Virus record (IMG/VR): IMGVR_UViG_3300047564_004221
Span: 1-44,271 of that record
DNA: 44,271 nt
Reading direction: 5' to 3' (one strand)
Source of the DNA: a virus
The notes under the pieces were generated by a model, which was not told where the DNA came from, did not search any database, and saw only the letters and a list, made by a program, of their open reading frames with translations. Below, one piece after another: positions 34,301 to 40,359 of the stretch. The stretch's first letter is position 1. The number at the start of each line of letters is the position of its first letter. The translations under genes were made by a program, and so were the position numbers.

Positions 34301-35324
34301 TGTCACGTGCTTTTTCTGCAGAGCTTTCTAAACCTGCTCTAAATTGTCCAAATGCTGGTAATGCTTGCTTAACAATAAGTGTAGCAACAGCACCCAATAC
34401 CGTTAAAAGTGCTGTTGGACTTTGAGATAAATAACTAACTAAAGGTATTACGGCTGTATTTACTACTTCTAGTACACTTTGTCCAACGTTTTTAAGTGTA
34501 GCCAAAAACTTAGCATAAGGGTTGGCATCTAGTTCTAAAGTTCCAAACTTTTGATTACCTTCTTCTAATACAGCTATTGCGAACGCCTGTCTACGTTCAA
34601 AGTCTGTTAGTGAGCTTGCTGCCCTGCCTATACTTTGTGCATACTTTTGAACAGACGGATCGAGTTTAGAGAATAAGCCCAATTCGTCTAATAATTCTGG
34701 TTCTAGCTTTGTAATACCGCGAGTTAATCTACTTATAGCGTCTGACATATCCACGCCTAAAGCTTGGGATGCCTTTTTAGCTATGTTTCCTAGCTCTAGT
34801 ACTTGTTTTGAATTTAGTCCGCTGCTAGTAGCTTTAGTAACTGTTTCCATAGCTTCGCGCATGCTAATGGCACCGTCTGTTACTTCTACTAGTTGCTTAC
34901 TCAGAGTTCCTAAAGCCATGCCAGATCTTGCACCAAGTTGATCCAATCCTTTGATCATGTTGGTAGTGTCAGCGGCAGCCTTAAGAGCTGTAAATGCTGC
35001 ACTTACAGCGAATAAGTTAGCTGCAAATGTGGCGTACAAACGCACTAAGCCCCCCAAGCCTTGGGCTTGGTTGGCAAAATCTCTTGCACTAGCACCGGTG
35101 GTTCCGGCGGTGCCTCTCATTTGGCCGTATTCAGTGCCACTCATACCAGCACTGCCGCCCATAGCTCTTGCGGCGGCTGCTCTTGACCCTGCTGTACCGC
35201 CCAAGTTTGTAGCACTTCTAGCAGCTTCATCATACGCTGCTTTAAGTGCTTTGGCTTTTTTCAGCTCGGTATCAGCAGTTCCATTAGAACTTACTGTTAA
35301 GCCAATTTTGATATCATTTTGCAT
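28353..35324 (-). CDS. Tail tape measure protein, 2323 aa
   Basis: It sets tail length and is ejected ahead of the DNA. The start at 35324 (MQNDIKIGLTVSSNG) has an AGGAGA ribosome-binding site 4 bases upstream; the open frame continues 8 codons back without such a site. The N-terminal 60 residues are the usual small beta domain; then come a hydrophobic segment (LVRLYATFAANLFAVSAAFTAL), long alpha-helical and Gln/Glu/Lys-rich coiled coils (about residues 350-1450), and a second hydrophobic region (LPFPLNIAAGAATAAVVGALL). Near the C-terminus are two DUF4214-like units, then FAKGGLAPAGLAMVGEEGPELVDF, a hallmark end of tape measures. At typical helix rise, this length would predict a tail of a few hundred nm. 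No peptidoglycan hydrolase motif is seen. Confidence 0.95.
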   Translation of the reverse strand: MQNDIKIGLTVSSNGTADTELKKAKALKAAYDEAARSATNLGGTAGSRAAAARAMGGSAGMSGTEYGQMRGTAGTTGASARDFANQAQGLGGLVRLYATFAANLFAVSAAFTALKAAADTTNMIKGLDQLGARSGMALGTLSKQLVEVTDGAISMREAMETVTKATSSGLNSKQVLELGNIAKKASQALGVDMSDAISRLTRGITKLEPELLDELGLFSKLDPSVQKYAQSIGRAASSLTDFERRQAFAIAVLEEGNQKFGTLELDANPYAKFLATLKNVGQSVLEVVNTAVIPLVSYLSQSPTALLTVLGAVATLIVKQALPAFGQFRAGLESSAEKARDRAIERAKDAAVAQEAISASVKKAAEARVEKEVANVVAAEKRIQDIKAGSINKQSSLYKILSKDLESITDKELKRIETSAKGLESRGLTDQAKAYREAAVAIRSYQTESKAYEKALETETKARQNATKWYSIESITLSTAERAKQQAVRSSIISNAAYQASLVGVTRAMIAVNAAIVEQGIKGFDAFTLRVKAGAAAIGGALSALGAAFNRFLGAIGILATLYSVFDLFLDKASSAVGKFDSAVSKVESTVKNLQDTYENLYRNDPFSAQATQARGNALTELALGFEELTKRTKEAQEAISGSWYSRFKEFIGISGVERNFGKGIATQVTALIKSIDDPAALSRVTNIVTEQLKITDLTFENIEAAAKRLGASSPELKKLEEAIKGIATEAKIAGIASTQFAESYKKITDQIAQINQKFAVSDDLANFAINSSNALNDLNNLLSQGVIKSADQLVQVLQGIGRGTSIFGEKLSPELSQLADEASRYKNQLSDSAKESKKLAEELERLNKVELNRNDSKFLRKGARGQDERDDRAFEQAVAELRAERERVAVALAQAQRGGLAAETKLNEIGEKVGKALPQALAAQTDLLAVRLAAQISKGSTQFLQGIYASFDAIPELVAKSSDLKLKEIDAQVENTKAMRSLTTATILSAAQLKVTRAETAAKDAQTDSQRETANTALAEARTELNLLEKAISDPLAALKLLSEEEKNQTEIGKRLGATIRELSARTVEYNRTLSDLSKQRLSEELQKQVNVSNARFKQQQNENKLKLEDLKLDGEKLKVLAAQENLGLDVKDQVTNQINLNRQKQIELEFEDRKLAATREYAEQIIRLRNLPAADFQKNLPDLQNRLNQQLDQASAQRALELEKSRLDAAKALSATTIERINREQAEFDRESSVVKSRRETELEIAKLRLETEQGVQQANIENLGLTERIRLEIAYQNTLKTALYENERAKILANEEFAREQARNTFEIRKLLAADTGEDGLTGETQRRIDLILAGEAAQKAAKDNTIKLADAQLQKSIGIADAVKQAGLEQARFNDIINNSRSLAEALGGAFGTVGEKIGEFVVALAEVGVQNEKNAKALADNLKRQEESGSPSIELLKEERDLRKKAEKDELNGNIRVVASAKSMFKEKTAAYKILAGIEKAMHIAKIAMTIKEMLTDTAATGVSVANSATRSAASVVEAGIDGVKAVVKAIASLPFPLNIAAGAATAAVVGALLSSIGGKEPKVQAGTSAAERQEVQGTGQQYVNGQLVTRAGGVLGDPTEKADSITSSIDRLSEEFFGSFGSGSSKIVRSLQDIEKNTGETVKALLGQVSGFGGNVSQFGTIEGSRGGGLFGLLTKTTTTIQDAGIKVTGTLQQLAEGLGIFQQYEVVTTTKKRLFGLSKSTRTSTNFRDLEQDAVEGLSSVFESMKSVLEESAIILEGSGSQAVQAISDLAINLDVSLKGLTGKEAIEAVLAELSVAINQGAQKIFPYIEQYQRIGEEYFETVARIVKESETLAIGLEILGIRIANLSTQAAIAFEQDLIDKLGGIESAAESINVYFDKFLSKEQQFRIRFNQLTRVFTDAGRTLPQTKTEFTNLINSLDIVGSEYDRETFALLLNNAETYNELLELQSSILGSSSSKLADLTKSLREFRQSLLVGSTSTLTPIERYAQAKADFESVRGLALTGNEEALGKLQGASQTFLTISRELFASGAQYTTDFQTVLDALETAGNLSQDTIDIGERQLTLLNDQLESLGRIERLLGPTATQAVTNLYREVLNREPDQGGLEYWVNQFGPIVDANERAIFTGTAQAEINAAKAAVTALYREILNREPDPGGLDYWSRQFGATIDAAERATFIATAEAELAAQRMQQANTSVDYGYPNYFAKGGLAPAGLAMVGEEGPELVDFATPGRVYTAEETRGMFTPVASTTQTFKQMVAELQDLREEVTQLRKEQQKQTGDMIITNYDAQQKMADQIAESVIKTVSDKNWQDKTKPMLN
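28750..29055 (-). repeat. Two DUF4214-like units in the tape measure
   Basis: Tandem copies of the segment LYRE(V/I)LNREPDxGGLxYW ... QFG ... DAxERAxFxxTAxAE, spaced about 51 codons apart. This is the DUF4214 pattern known from bacterial surface proteins. The DNA of the two copies is similar (AAGCCACCTNGATCTGG on the + strand occurs in both). Confidence 0.88.
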
Positions 35325-35375
35325 GGTATCTCCTGTTAACAATACCACCTATAAATTACTATAGAGCAATTTTGG

Positions 35376-35410
35376 TATTATGCTATAATTTTGTATATTA
35401 TAGCATAATA
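35376..35410. promoter_or_regulatory. Perfect 14-bp inverted repeat over promoter P2, possible operator
   Basis: TATTATGCTATAAT (35376-35389) and ATTATAGCATAATA (35397-35410) are exact reverse complements separated by 7 bases. The right arm contains the -10 box of P2 and part of the spacer; the left arm covers the expected start point. It could be a repressor or activator site, or form a 5' hairpin on part of the transcript. Confidence 0.75.
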
Positions 35411-35425
35411 GCAATAATTAGTCAA
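35397..35425 (-). promoter_or_regulatory. Promoter P2 for the tape measure
   Basis: On the - strand: TTGACT (35425-35420), 17-bp spacer, TATAAT (35402-35397), with TGC directly before the -10 (extended -10). Start point expected near 35390, giving a leader of about 66 bases to the tape-measure ATG at 35324. Confidence 0.9.
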
Positions 35426-35449
35426 CTTACAAATTTTTCCAGCAAAAAG

Positions 35450-35479
35450 AAACCCCATAGAATTTCTTCTATGGGGTTT
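35450..35479. terminator. Rho-independent terminator after the tail chaperones
   Basis: Arms AAACCCCATAGAA (35450-35462) and TTCTATGGGGTTT (35467-35479) pair perfectly over 13 bp around TTTC. The - strand continues TTTTTGC; the + strand is also T-rich after it. The upstream arm covers the last codons and stop of the chaperone T frame. Promoter P2 begins 25 bases further on. Confidence 0.95.
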
Positions 35480-35792
35480 TTGTAGGTTTTTGTTTTGGTT
35501 TTGACAGTTCTATAGCTTTGCTACGTGCATTATCTAGTATAGTTATCCATTCTAGAAATTGTTTTCTGTCAGCTTTTTCAACTTCGAAGATGTCTAAGAT
35601 TTCTCCTAGTCCAGTATAGCTTTTGCCTAAGTATAAGCCATTCATTGTATCCCATTCATCACGTAGTCTGTAATAAACGGTTATAGCTTGCTGAACTTCA
35701 TCAGGAAAATCTTCTAGATCAAAAGGAATCTCTGACTCTATAGGCTCACTGCCCATTGCTTCGCACATTTCAAAATATCTGTCCTTGGTCAT
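35469..35792 (-). CDS. Tail assembly chaperone, T-like frame (read by -1 frameshift)
   Basis: The second frame of the chaperone pair. The 107 codons from the ATG start MTKDRYFEMCEAMGSEPIES and include ITVYYRLRDEWDTMNGLYLGKSYTGLGEILDIF, a pattern (FEMCEQxGSEPxxxEIP ... DxWxxMxGxYxGK) known from phage tail chaperones. No Shine-Dalgarno precedes this ATG, and the frame is open upstream through 35861. It is therefore most likely made as the C-terminal part of a G-T fusion after slippage at GGGAAAC in the upstream gene: about 130 G residues, 23 linker residues and these 107, near 260 in all. In lambda the equivalent fusion recruits the tail tube protein to the tape measure. Confidence 0.9.
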   Translation of the reverse strand: MTKDRYFEMCEAMGSEPIESEIPFDLEDFPDEVQQAITVYYRLRDEWDTMNGLYLGKSYTGLGEILDIFEVEKADRKQFLEWITILDNARSKAIELSKPKQKPTKTP

Positions 35793-35833
35793 GCCAACGC
35801 TTGCATTTTGAAAGTACGCAAAGAGTCGTTCAC

Positions 35834-36250
35834 TTATTTCTTCGCGTTGCTGCTGGGAAAGTTTCCCAAGTCTGTTACCGTTTCACTAACGAAGCTATCA
35901 AAATTAGAGCTATTCTTCATTAAGAATAAAGCATTTTCTTCAGTATACTCTAATTCGTCTTCTGGATCTTGTCCGGATAGATCGACGGGTACTAGCTGTT
36001 CCAAGTCACGTAACTTTAAGCCTTTCCAACCCTTAATACAGGCTTGTGCATAAAGTTGTAAAAATAATTCGTCGTTTAATTCTTCTGTAGCTTGACGATT
36101 TTTAAAACTAGTTTTTGTTGCCTTTTTGCGAATATTAAGCAAAGTCTCACGGCTTAAAAAGCCTAATTTAATTTTGAAGCCTATAATACCTGGATATTCA
36201 ACTTCTACTTCTTTGCTTGGCACCAAAAGGGTTTTTAACGAAACTGCCAT
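35834..36250 (-). CDS. Tail assembly chaperone, G-like frame
   Basis: A 138-residue protein between the major tail protein and the tape measure, the conserved place of lambda G. It starts MAVSLKTLLVPSKEVEVEYPG and has LGFLSRETLLNIRKKAT, DELFLQLYAQACIKGWKGLKL and a C-terminal EYTEENALFLMKNSSNFDSFV. The last segment resembles tail-chaperone (TAC) helices. It is not expected in the virion; it coats the tape measure during assembly. Its 3' end contains the slip site GGGAAAC at codons 128-130. Most ribosomes would stop at the TAA (35834), and a fraction would continue in the -1 frame. An AGGAAA ribosome-binding site precedes the ATG. Confidence 0.9.
   Translation of the reverse strand: MAVSLKTLLVPSKEVEVEYPGIIGFKIKLGFLSRETLLNIRKKATKTSFKNRQATEELNDELFLQLYAQACIKGWKGLKLRDLEQLVPVDLSGQDPEDELEYTEENALFLMKNSSNFDSFVSETVTDLGNFPSSNAKK
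35861..35867 (-). other. Programmed -1 frameshift site GGGAAAC
   Basis: The heptamer lies in the right phase (G GGA AAC in the G frame, i.e. X XXY YYZ) and differs from the lambda G/GT slip site GGGAAAG only in the last base. After slippage the frame is open with no stop into the T-like gene. The site sits inside TGGGAAACTTTCCCA, which could fold into a small stem. Confidence 0.92.
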
Positions 36251-36283
36251 TTTTAAATATTTCCTATATTTTATAATATAAGT

Positions 36284-36306
36284 AATGGGGGAATAGATCC
36301 CCCATT
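36284..36306 (-). terminator. Stem-loop after the major tail protein, probable attenuator
   Basis: Arms AATGGGGG and CCCCCATT pair perfectly around a 7-base loop, 3 bases after the major tail stop. The - strand continues ACTTATATT, a poor U-tract, so read-through to the chaperones is expected with a step-down in mRNA level. Confidence 0.75.
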
Positions 36307-36309
36307 AAC

Positions 36310-37764
36310 TTAAGCGTAGTAGCGAACCATTAAGTCGCTTGGGTTTGTAAGATCGAATGTGTTGTTTGCAGCAGTTGTGCTTGGTACATAACCTTGAGCG
36401 GTAAACGCAATGTTTGTACTGATAACCTGCTGAACATCCACTGTTGGAACTGCTAGCACAACGCTTGGCATTTCTAAGTCAACGTGAACTGTGTTTGCTG
36501 CTCCGCCGATGTTAACGATTAGTTCGAACATTGGCTCAATGTTGGTAGCAGCTTCGGCCAACATGTCCTTTAACAGCTCACCGCTCTCGCCGCTAGTACC
36601 GGTACGTAGATAAGCAGTAATGTTTCCGCTGATAGCACGTGTTCCGGTATAGTAAACTACTGGAGAGTTAACAACACCTAGGTTAGCTGGTGTAATGTAG
36701 GTGATGTTGTTATTAATTGTGAAGCTACCGCCAGTGATTGGGATATTGTAGCTGTCACCAGCAGCGATGCTGCTACCGATTGCTTTGTTAGCCTTTAGGC
36801 TGATAGTACTTAACTTGTTAGTAATGTACTGAGCATCGGTGATTTTGTCTAAGTAACCACCAGTACCGACGTTAGCACTGATACCACCACTAAAGCTTCC
36901 GCCATTAGCTGTGATGCCTGTACCAAATTCGCGTAGGGCTGTTGCTTGTCCAGTCCACTGTGCAGTAGCGATCTGGTCTAGTCCGAAGTCGATAGTGACC
37001 TGGTTTAGAGCACAGTTATCAACTGCGTATAGCACGTTGTCAACTAGGAACAACATTCCGAACTTTTGTAGCTGGTTCTTTTCGCTTAAACCTGCAGTAA
37101 CTTGACTGTAGGTAGTATTGCTTTCGTTCCAAGCAAATGTGCTGTACTTAACAGTACTAGCACTGATTGTGCCGGTAGCTGCAGTAGCTTTGTGGTTAAC
37201 TAGTTGGATTGTGATACTGGTGCTTGTGCTGGTAAGAACTTTACCTGCACCGTTCATGTACTTGTCTTGGCCAGCAGCACTGGTGCTGCCTGTGATGCCA
37301 CTTAATACAACGATACTGCCTACTGTTGGTAGTGTACCTGTAATGGTTGTACCAGCAATGGTTACGATACCAGTGGTGGCTAGGGTAACGCTGGTTACAC
37401 CGCCTAAGCTGGTGGGTGTTCCTACGTTAGCAGCGCACATTAGGGCGTTCCATAGCACGCTTTCTTCAGCAGTAATTTTTGTAGTTGCATTCTTTGGACG
37501 AATGTAAGTACTGAAACTAAAGTCTACTGGGGCTAAGCTAGTATTGAAACTGCGCTGACCACGAACTGGGTTTTCACTGGCCTCAGAAATTGTAACAGCT
37601 TCGCTGTTAACGTTTTGAGAGAATGTGAATCCGTCTAGAACCTGAATTTCGTATGTATTGCTGCTGCTGAAAGCAGTAGAGCTAGCTGCCTTAATTGCAC
37701 CTGTTGTCGAATCTACGTTTGTAGTAAAGAATACCTTACTATTGCGTACTAAATTTAATGCCAT
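36310..37764 (-). CDS. Major tail (tube) protein, 484 aa
   Basis: Starts MALNLVRNSKVFFTTNVDSTTG and continues with NTYEIQVLDGFTFSQNVNSEAVTISEA and RGQRSFNTSLAPVDFSFSTYIRP, a well-conserved N-terminal half in this type of tail tube protein. The middle (residues about 115-180) has a TSVTLATTGIVTIAGTTITG insert resembling an Ig-like domain. The C-terminal half contains GGSFTINNNITYITPANLGVV and ends in VAFTAQGYVPSTTAANNTFDLTNPSDLMVRYYA. At 484 residues it is larger than lambda gpV, consistent with an extra surface domain. It has a strong AGAGGAAAG ribosome-binding site, fitting high expression, and a stem-loop directly after its stop. Placed between tail terminator and chaperones, as expected. 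Confidence 0.9.
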   Translation of the reverse strand: MALNLVRNSKVFFTTNVDSTTGAIKAASSTAFSSSNTYEIQVLDGFTFSQNVNSEAVTISEASENPVRGQRSFNTSLAPVDFSFSTYIRPKNATTKITAEESVLWNALMCAANVGTPTSLGGVTSVTLATTGIVTIAGTTITGTLPTVGSIVVLSGITGSTSAAGQDKYMNGAGKVLTSTSTSITIQLVNHKATAATGTISASTVKYSTFAWNESNTTYSQVTAGLSEKNQLQKFGMLFLVDNVLYAVDNCALNQVTIDFGLDQIATAQWTGQATALREFGTGITANGGSFSGGISANVGTGGYLDKITDAQYITNKLSTISLKANKAIGSSIAAGDSYNIPITGGSFTINNNITYITPANLGVVNSPVVYYTGTRAISGNITAYLRTGTSGESGELLKDMLAEAATNIEPMFELIVNIGGAANTVHVDLEMPSVVLAVPTVDVQQVISTNIAFTAQGYVPSTTAANNTFDLTNPSDLMVRYYA

Positions 37765-37840
37765 AATCTTTCCTCTATGGTTTTTGGTACTTTAATACCT
37801 TAGTAGACATTTATCTATCCTGGCATTAACCATACCGCTT

Positions 37841-38281
37841 TTAAACAAGTGCATAGCGCACTTCTAAGTTTATTTCGCCTACTCCGTAGGGCGCTAACAA
37901 ACCTTCGTCTGTAGTAATACTTTGAATCAAGATTTCTGTTGTTTCTAAATTATTATCTACATCATATTTTAGCACACGATTTGCATCTATGCAAGTTTCT
38001 ATATCTTCCAATAACTGCTCAAGTTGCTCTTGTGCACTGTCTTCGCTGCGTACATAAACCTTGATGCAAACCATCAACATTGCCCAAGTAAATCCACTGG
38101 GTAAATAGTCGCGGGTTTCACTACCAGGGTGCATATACACGCACGGAAAGTCTTCTACTTCATCCCAAAATTTTAGCTTTGGAAATGCATTTTGGTACAA
38201 GTTAGTTTTGTACACGCCTGTACCGTCAATCTCTTTTAGCTTTTCTGCTAGGGCGTGTACTATACTTGTTCTTTTACTCAT
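37841..38281 (-). CDS. Tail terminator / tail completion protein
   Basis: A 146-residue protein with an alpha-beta layout. It begins with SKRTSIVHALAEKLKEIDGTGVY, then FWDEVEDFPCVYMHPGSETRDYLPSGF, WAMLMVCIKVYVRSEDSAQEQLEQLLEDIETCID and a final GEINLEVRYAL strand. This matches tail terminators of the gpU/minor tail Z type, which cap the tube and join it to the head. It is placed between the neck protein and the major tail protein, as in other siphoviruses. Its ATG overlaps the preceding TGA (ATGA). It is close to the usual length of the family. Confidence 0.85.
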   Translation of the reverse strand: MSKRTSIVHALAEKLKEIDGTGVYKTNLYQNAFPKLKFWDEVEDFPCVYMHPGSETRDYLPSGFTWAMLMVCIKVYVRSEDSAQEQLEQLLEDIETCIDANRVLKYDVDNNLETTEILIQSITTDEGLLAPYGVGEINLEVRYALV

Positions 38282-39711
38282 ATATTAACGGCCCTTAGTC
38301 TATTTGCTACTTGCTGGCCTACAATTTCGCGGATTGATTTAGCGATAAGAAGTTTAGGGTCTCGTGACCTTGGTAATTCTTGACGTCCGCCTGCACTAAA
38401 AGTAGCATATGGATTTTTCATATAACTGTAAAAAGCAGTTATCATTCCTTGACGACTTTCGCTTAGTCTTTCCACTTTAGCACTTTCAGCAAATCTTCCA
38501 GTGCGTAGATTTAGAATGTCTCGCCGACTACCGTTGCCCATATTTTGCTTTATTTTTTGTACAAGTAATGTATCTAATAAAGACTGTAAATTACCTATAA
38601 TGGAAACGGGCTTACCTGTTGACTTAAGTCCTGTTGGAACAGCGATTTTATTATTTTTTCTAGTAGGCTTATTGTATTTTGACTTTTTACCTATATCAAC
38701 TGACTGCAGTTTTTTACTACGCTTTTGTTGATTACCTAGTCGTTTACCGGAAATTGCACTAGAGTATCTTAGTGCCAATTCTTGTACCAAACTATTAGAA
38801 AAGTTAGCATCTATTAAAAATGATTTAATATCGCTTTCAGCTATACCTTCGATTAAACTACCAAATACTTTTTGGTTTTCTACTCGATCTTGTATTACTA
38901 CTACGTTTGCTCGTACAGATAATAAAAATTCTTTTAAGCCAAAGTCTTTTTCTAGCAATATTTCTATTTGCTGACCGTATGTACTTTTTGCTTGTAGTGC
39001 TTGAAGTCTGGTCGAAACTTTATTGTATAACTGTGTAAGTTTTCCTTTATTTTTGGAAACATACCCAGGTATACCTATATCTGCGTCAGTTATGTTGGAA
39101 ATAGCATCCAACATTCTGTTAATCTTTAAACCTAGTGGAGTTCTGGCTAAATCACTGTTTCCTAAAATGTGACCTACGTCAAAACCCTTTTTATACTTTT
39201 GCCCATCATACAGCTTATCGTCTATGTACTTTGCAATTTCTTTATTTAAGAAATCTCTAAACAAGCCGTCATATGCAGAATTATAGTTTGAATAAAGTAC
39301 ACCAACTAAGACTCCGCTTGAGTATACAACTGCTGGTAGATTTTGCGATAAAATTACGTCAACGCCTACTGCAGCAGGTTTTCCATTTACTAGTAGTTGA
39401 TTACCAGATATTTCTATCTTATTTTTATGTTTTGCAACTACGTATTTTTGTATTTTGTCCCGTAAATCGCGTAAGTTAATTACACGATCAGAGAAATCTA
39501 ATCCACTTTGTACCGCTAGTTCACGCTCTTCGGAATCTGGAAACAAACGTTCAAGATCTTGTACTATAACTTTGGATAGCGAAACGTTAAGAGCTTCCAA
39601 ATTTATCGGTATAAAATGAGGACTTATATCTAGTGTTGTTTCTCGAATTATTTTAGAACTACTCTTTTTCCATATACTGAGTAGTGCCTCACGTATTGGT
39701 GCAGTTGACAT
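38278..39711 (-). CDS. Neck / head-tail joining protein candidate, 477 aa
   Basis: It occupies the position of head-closure or neck proteins between the connector and the tail terminator, but at 477 residues it is longer than the usual 100-150. Segments: helical N-terminus (REALLSIWKKSSSKIIRETT), LQDLERLFPDSEERELAVQSG-like repeats of helices, and a basic Lys-rich middle (about residues 340-370, GNQQKRSKKLQ ... KKSKYNKPTRKNNK). The C-terminus is ILNLRTGRFAESAKVERLSESRQG, FYSYMKNPYATFSAGG and PRSRDPKLLIAKSIREI. The RTGRFxxSxxV ... RQGxxxxFYxYMxxPYATF ... RDPKxLIxxSIRE pattern recurs in marine phage virion proteins. The C-terminal part likely is the neck domain; the N-terminal part is of unknown role. 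Confidence 0.7.
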   Translation of the reverse strand: MSTAPIREALLSIWKKSSSKIIRETTLDISPHFIPINLEALNVSLSKVIVQDLERLFPDSEERELAVQSGLDFSDRVINLRDLRDKIQKYVVAKHKNKIEISGNQLLVNGKPAAVGVDVILSQNLPAVVYSSGVLVGVLYSNYNSAYDGLFRDFLNKEIAKYIDDKLYDGQKYKKGFDVGHILGNSDLARTPLGLKINRMLDAISNITDADIGIPGYVSKNKGKLTQLYNKVSTRLQALQAKSTYGQQIEILLEKDFGLKEFLLSVRANVVVIQDRVENQKVFGSLIEGIAESDIKSFLIDANFSNSLVQELALRYSSAISGKRLGNQQKRSKKLQSVDIGKKSKYNKPTRKNNKIAVPTGLKSTGKPVSIIGNLQSLLDTLLVQKIKQNMGNGSRRDILNLRTGRFAESAKVERLSESRQGMITAFYSYMKNPYATFSAGGRQELPRSRDPKLLIAKSIREIVGQQVANRLRAVNI

Positions 39712-40277
39712 TATGTATAATCCGAAACATACTGGTCTAAAACGCGCTTAATATGCGCTGGCAAATTAGTTGTGCTAATATATTCGATTTGCACACTGTT
39801 AGTGCCTGGAGCTTTTGTACTGTGAATAGCTCCGTCATTCTTACGATAGTAGGTAACTAAGTCTAGTACAGCTAGTTTTAAATCTTCTGGTACAGTTTCG
39901 TAGCCTGCAAAGTAATTTACGCGGTATCCGTTAATCATAAACTGGAACTCGCCTTGAGCATTTAGCGGCAGTACATAATCACCACTTTGTGCCCAATCAG
40001 TAAACTTGGTTAGTTTAGTATAAGTCTGACCATAGTTTGTACTTTGCTCAACACTAATTATCTGCGTAACCGGAGATTCTTTTAAAATTAGTTTGTCAAC
40101 ACCGCCGTCAAATACTTCTGTTTTTGCTTCGTCTATGAAGTCTATGAAACTACGGCGGCAATAAGTTTTTACTAAAGCGCTTACTTTTGGTATCAGTAAG
40201 TTTATCTCGGCATCGTGGTTTGTACTGTTGATGCCAGCATAAGTTTTATACTCTTGTCTTGTAATTAAATCTGCCAT
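39711..40277 (-). CDS. Head-tail connector (gp6-like adaptor), 188 aa
   Basis: Starts MADLITRQEYKTYAGINSTNHDAEINLLIPKVSALVKTYCRR, the helical N-terminus of HK97 gp6-type adaptors, which form the ring below the portal. A beta part (AKTEVFDGGVDKLILKESPV, then DYVLPLNAQGEFQFMINGYRVNYFAGYETVPEDLKLAVLDLV) and C-terminal helices follow. The ATG at 40277 has an AGGAGA ribosome-binding site; a TTG one codon upstream is less likely. It follows the capsid gene across overlapping stem-loops that may control this start. The stop and the next ATG overlap by one base (TAATG). Confidence 0.87.
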   Translation of the reverse strand: MADLITRQEYKTYAGINSTNHDAEINLLIPKVSALVKTYCRRSFIDFIDEAKTEVFDGGVDKLILKESPVTQIISVEQSTNYGQTYTKLTKFTDWAQSGDYVLPLNAQGEFQFMINGYRVNYFAGYETVPEDLKLAVLDLVTYYRKNDGAIHSTKAPGTNSVQIEYISTTNLPAHIKRVLDQYVSDYT

Positions 40278-40289
40278 CAACTTTCTCCT

Positions 40290-40348
40290 GTCTTTTAACT
40301 GGATTCATAAAACCCAGTTAAAAGACAGAGGAATAAATCCTCTGTCTT
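40290..40348 (-). promoter_or_regulatory. Overlapping stem-loops between capsid and connector
   Basis: In transcript order, hairpin 1 has arms AAGACAGAGGA and TCCTCTGTCTT (40348-40322), followed by TTTAAC. Hairpin 2 has arms GTCTTTTAACTGG and CCAGTTAAAAGAC (40326-40290) and ends directly before the AGGAGA ribosome-binding site. The two share the bases at 40322-40326, so they cannot both form completely. The shared arm can also pair over 9 bp with AAAAGACAG just before the ribosome-binding site. Confidence 0.75.
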
Positions 40349-40359
40349 AACCTAAAAAA

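Noticed and set aside
35384-35389. A TATAAT on the + strand in the left arm of the P2 inverted repeat, suggesting a divergent promoter
   Set aside because: No -35 box at 15-19 bp upstream and no + strand gene to transcribe; it is explained by the symmetry of the repeat.
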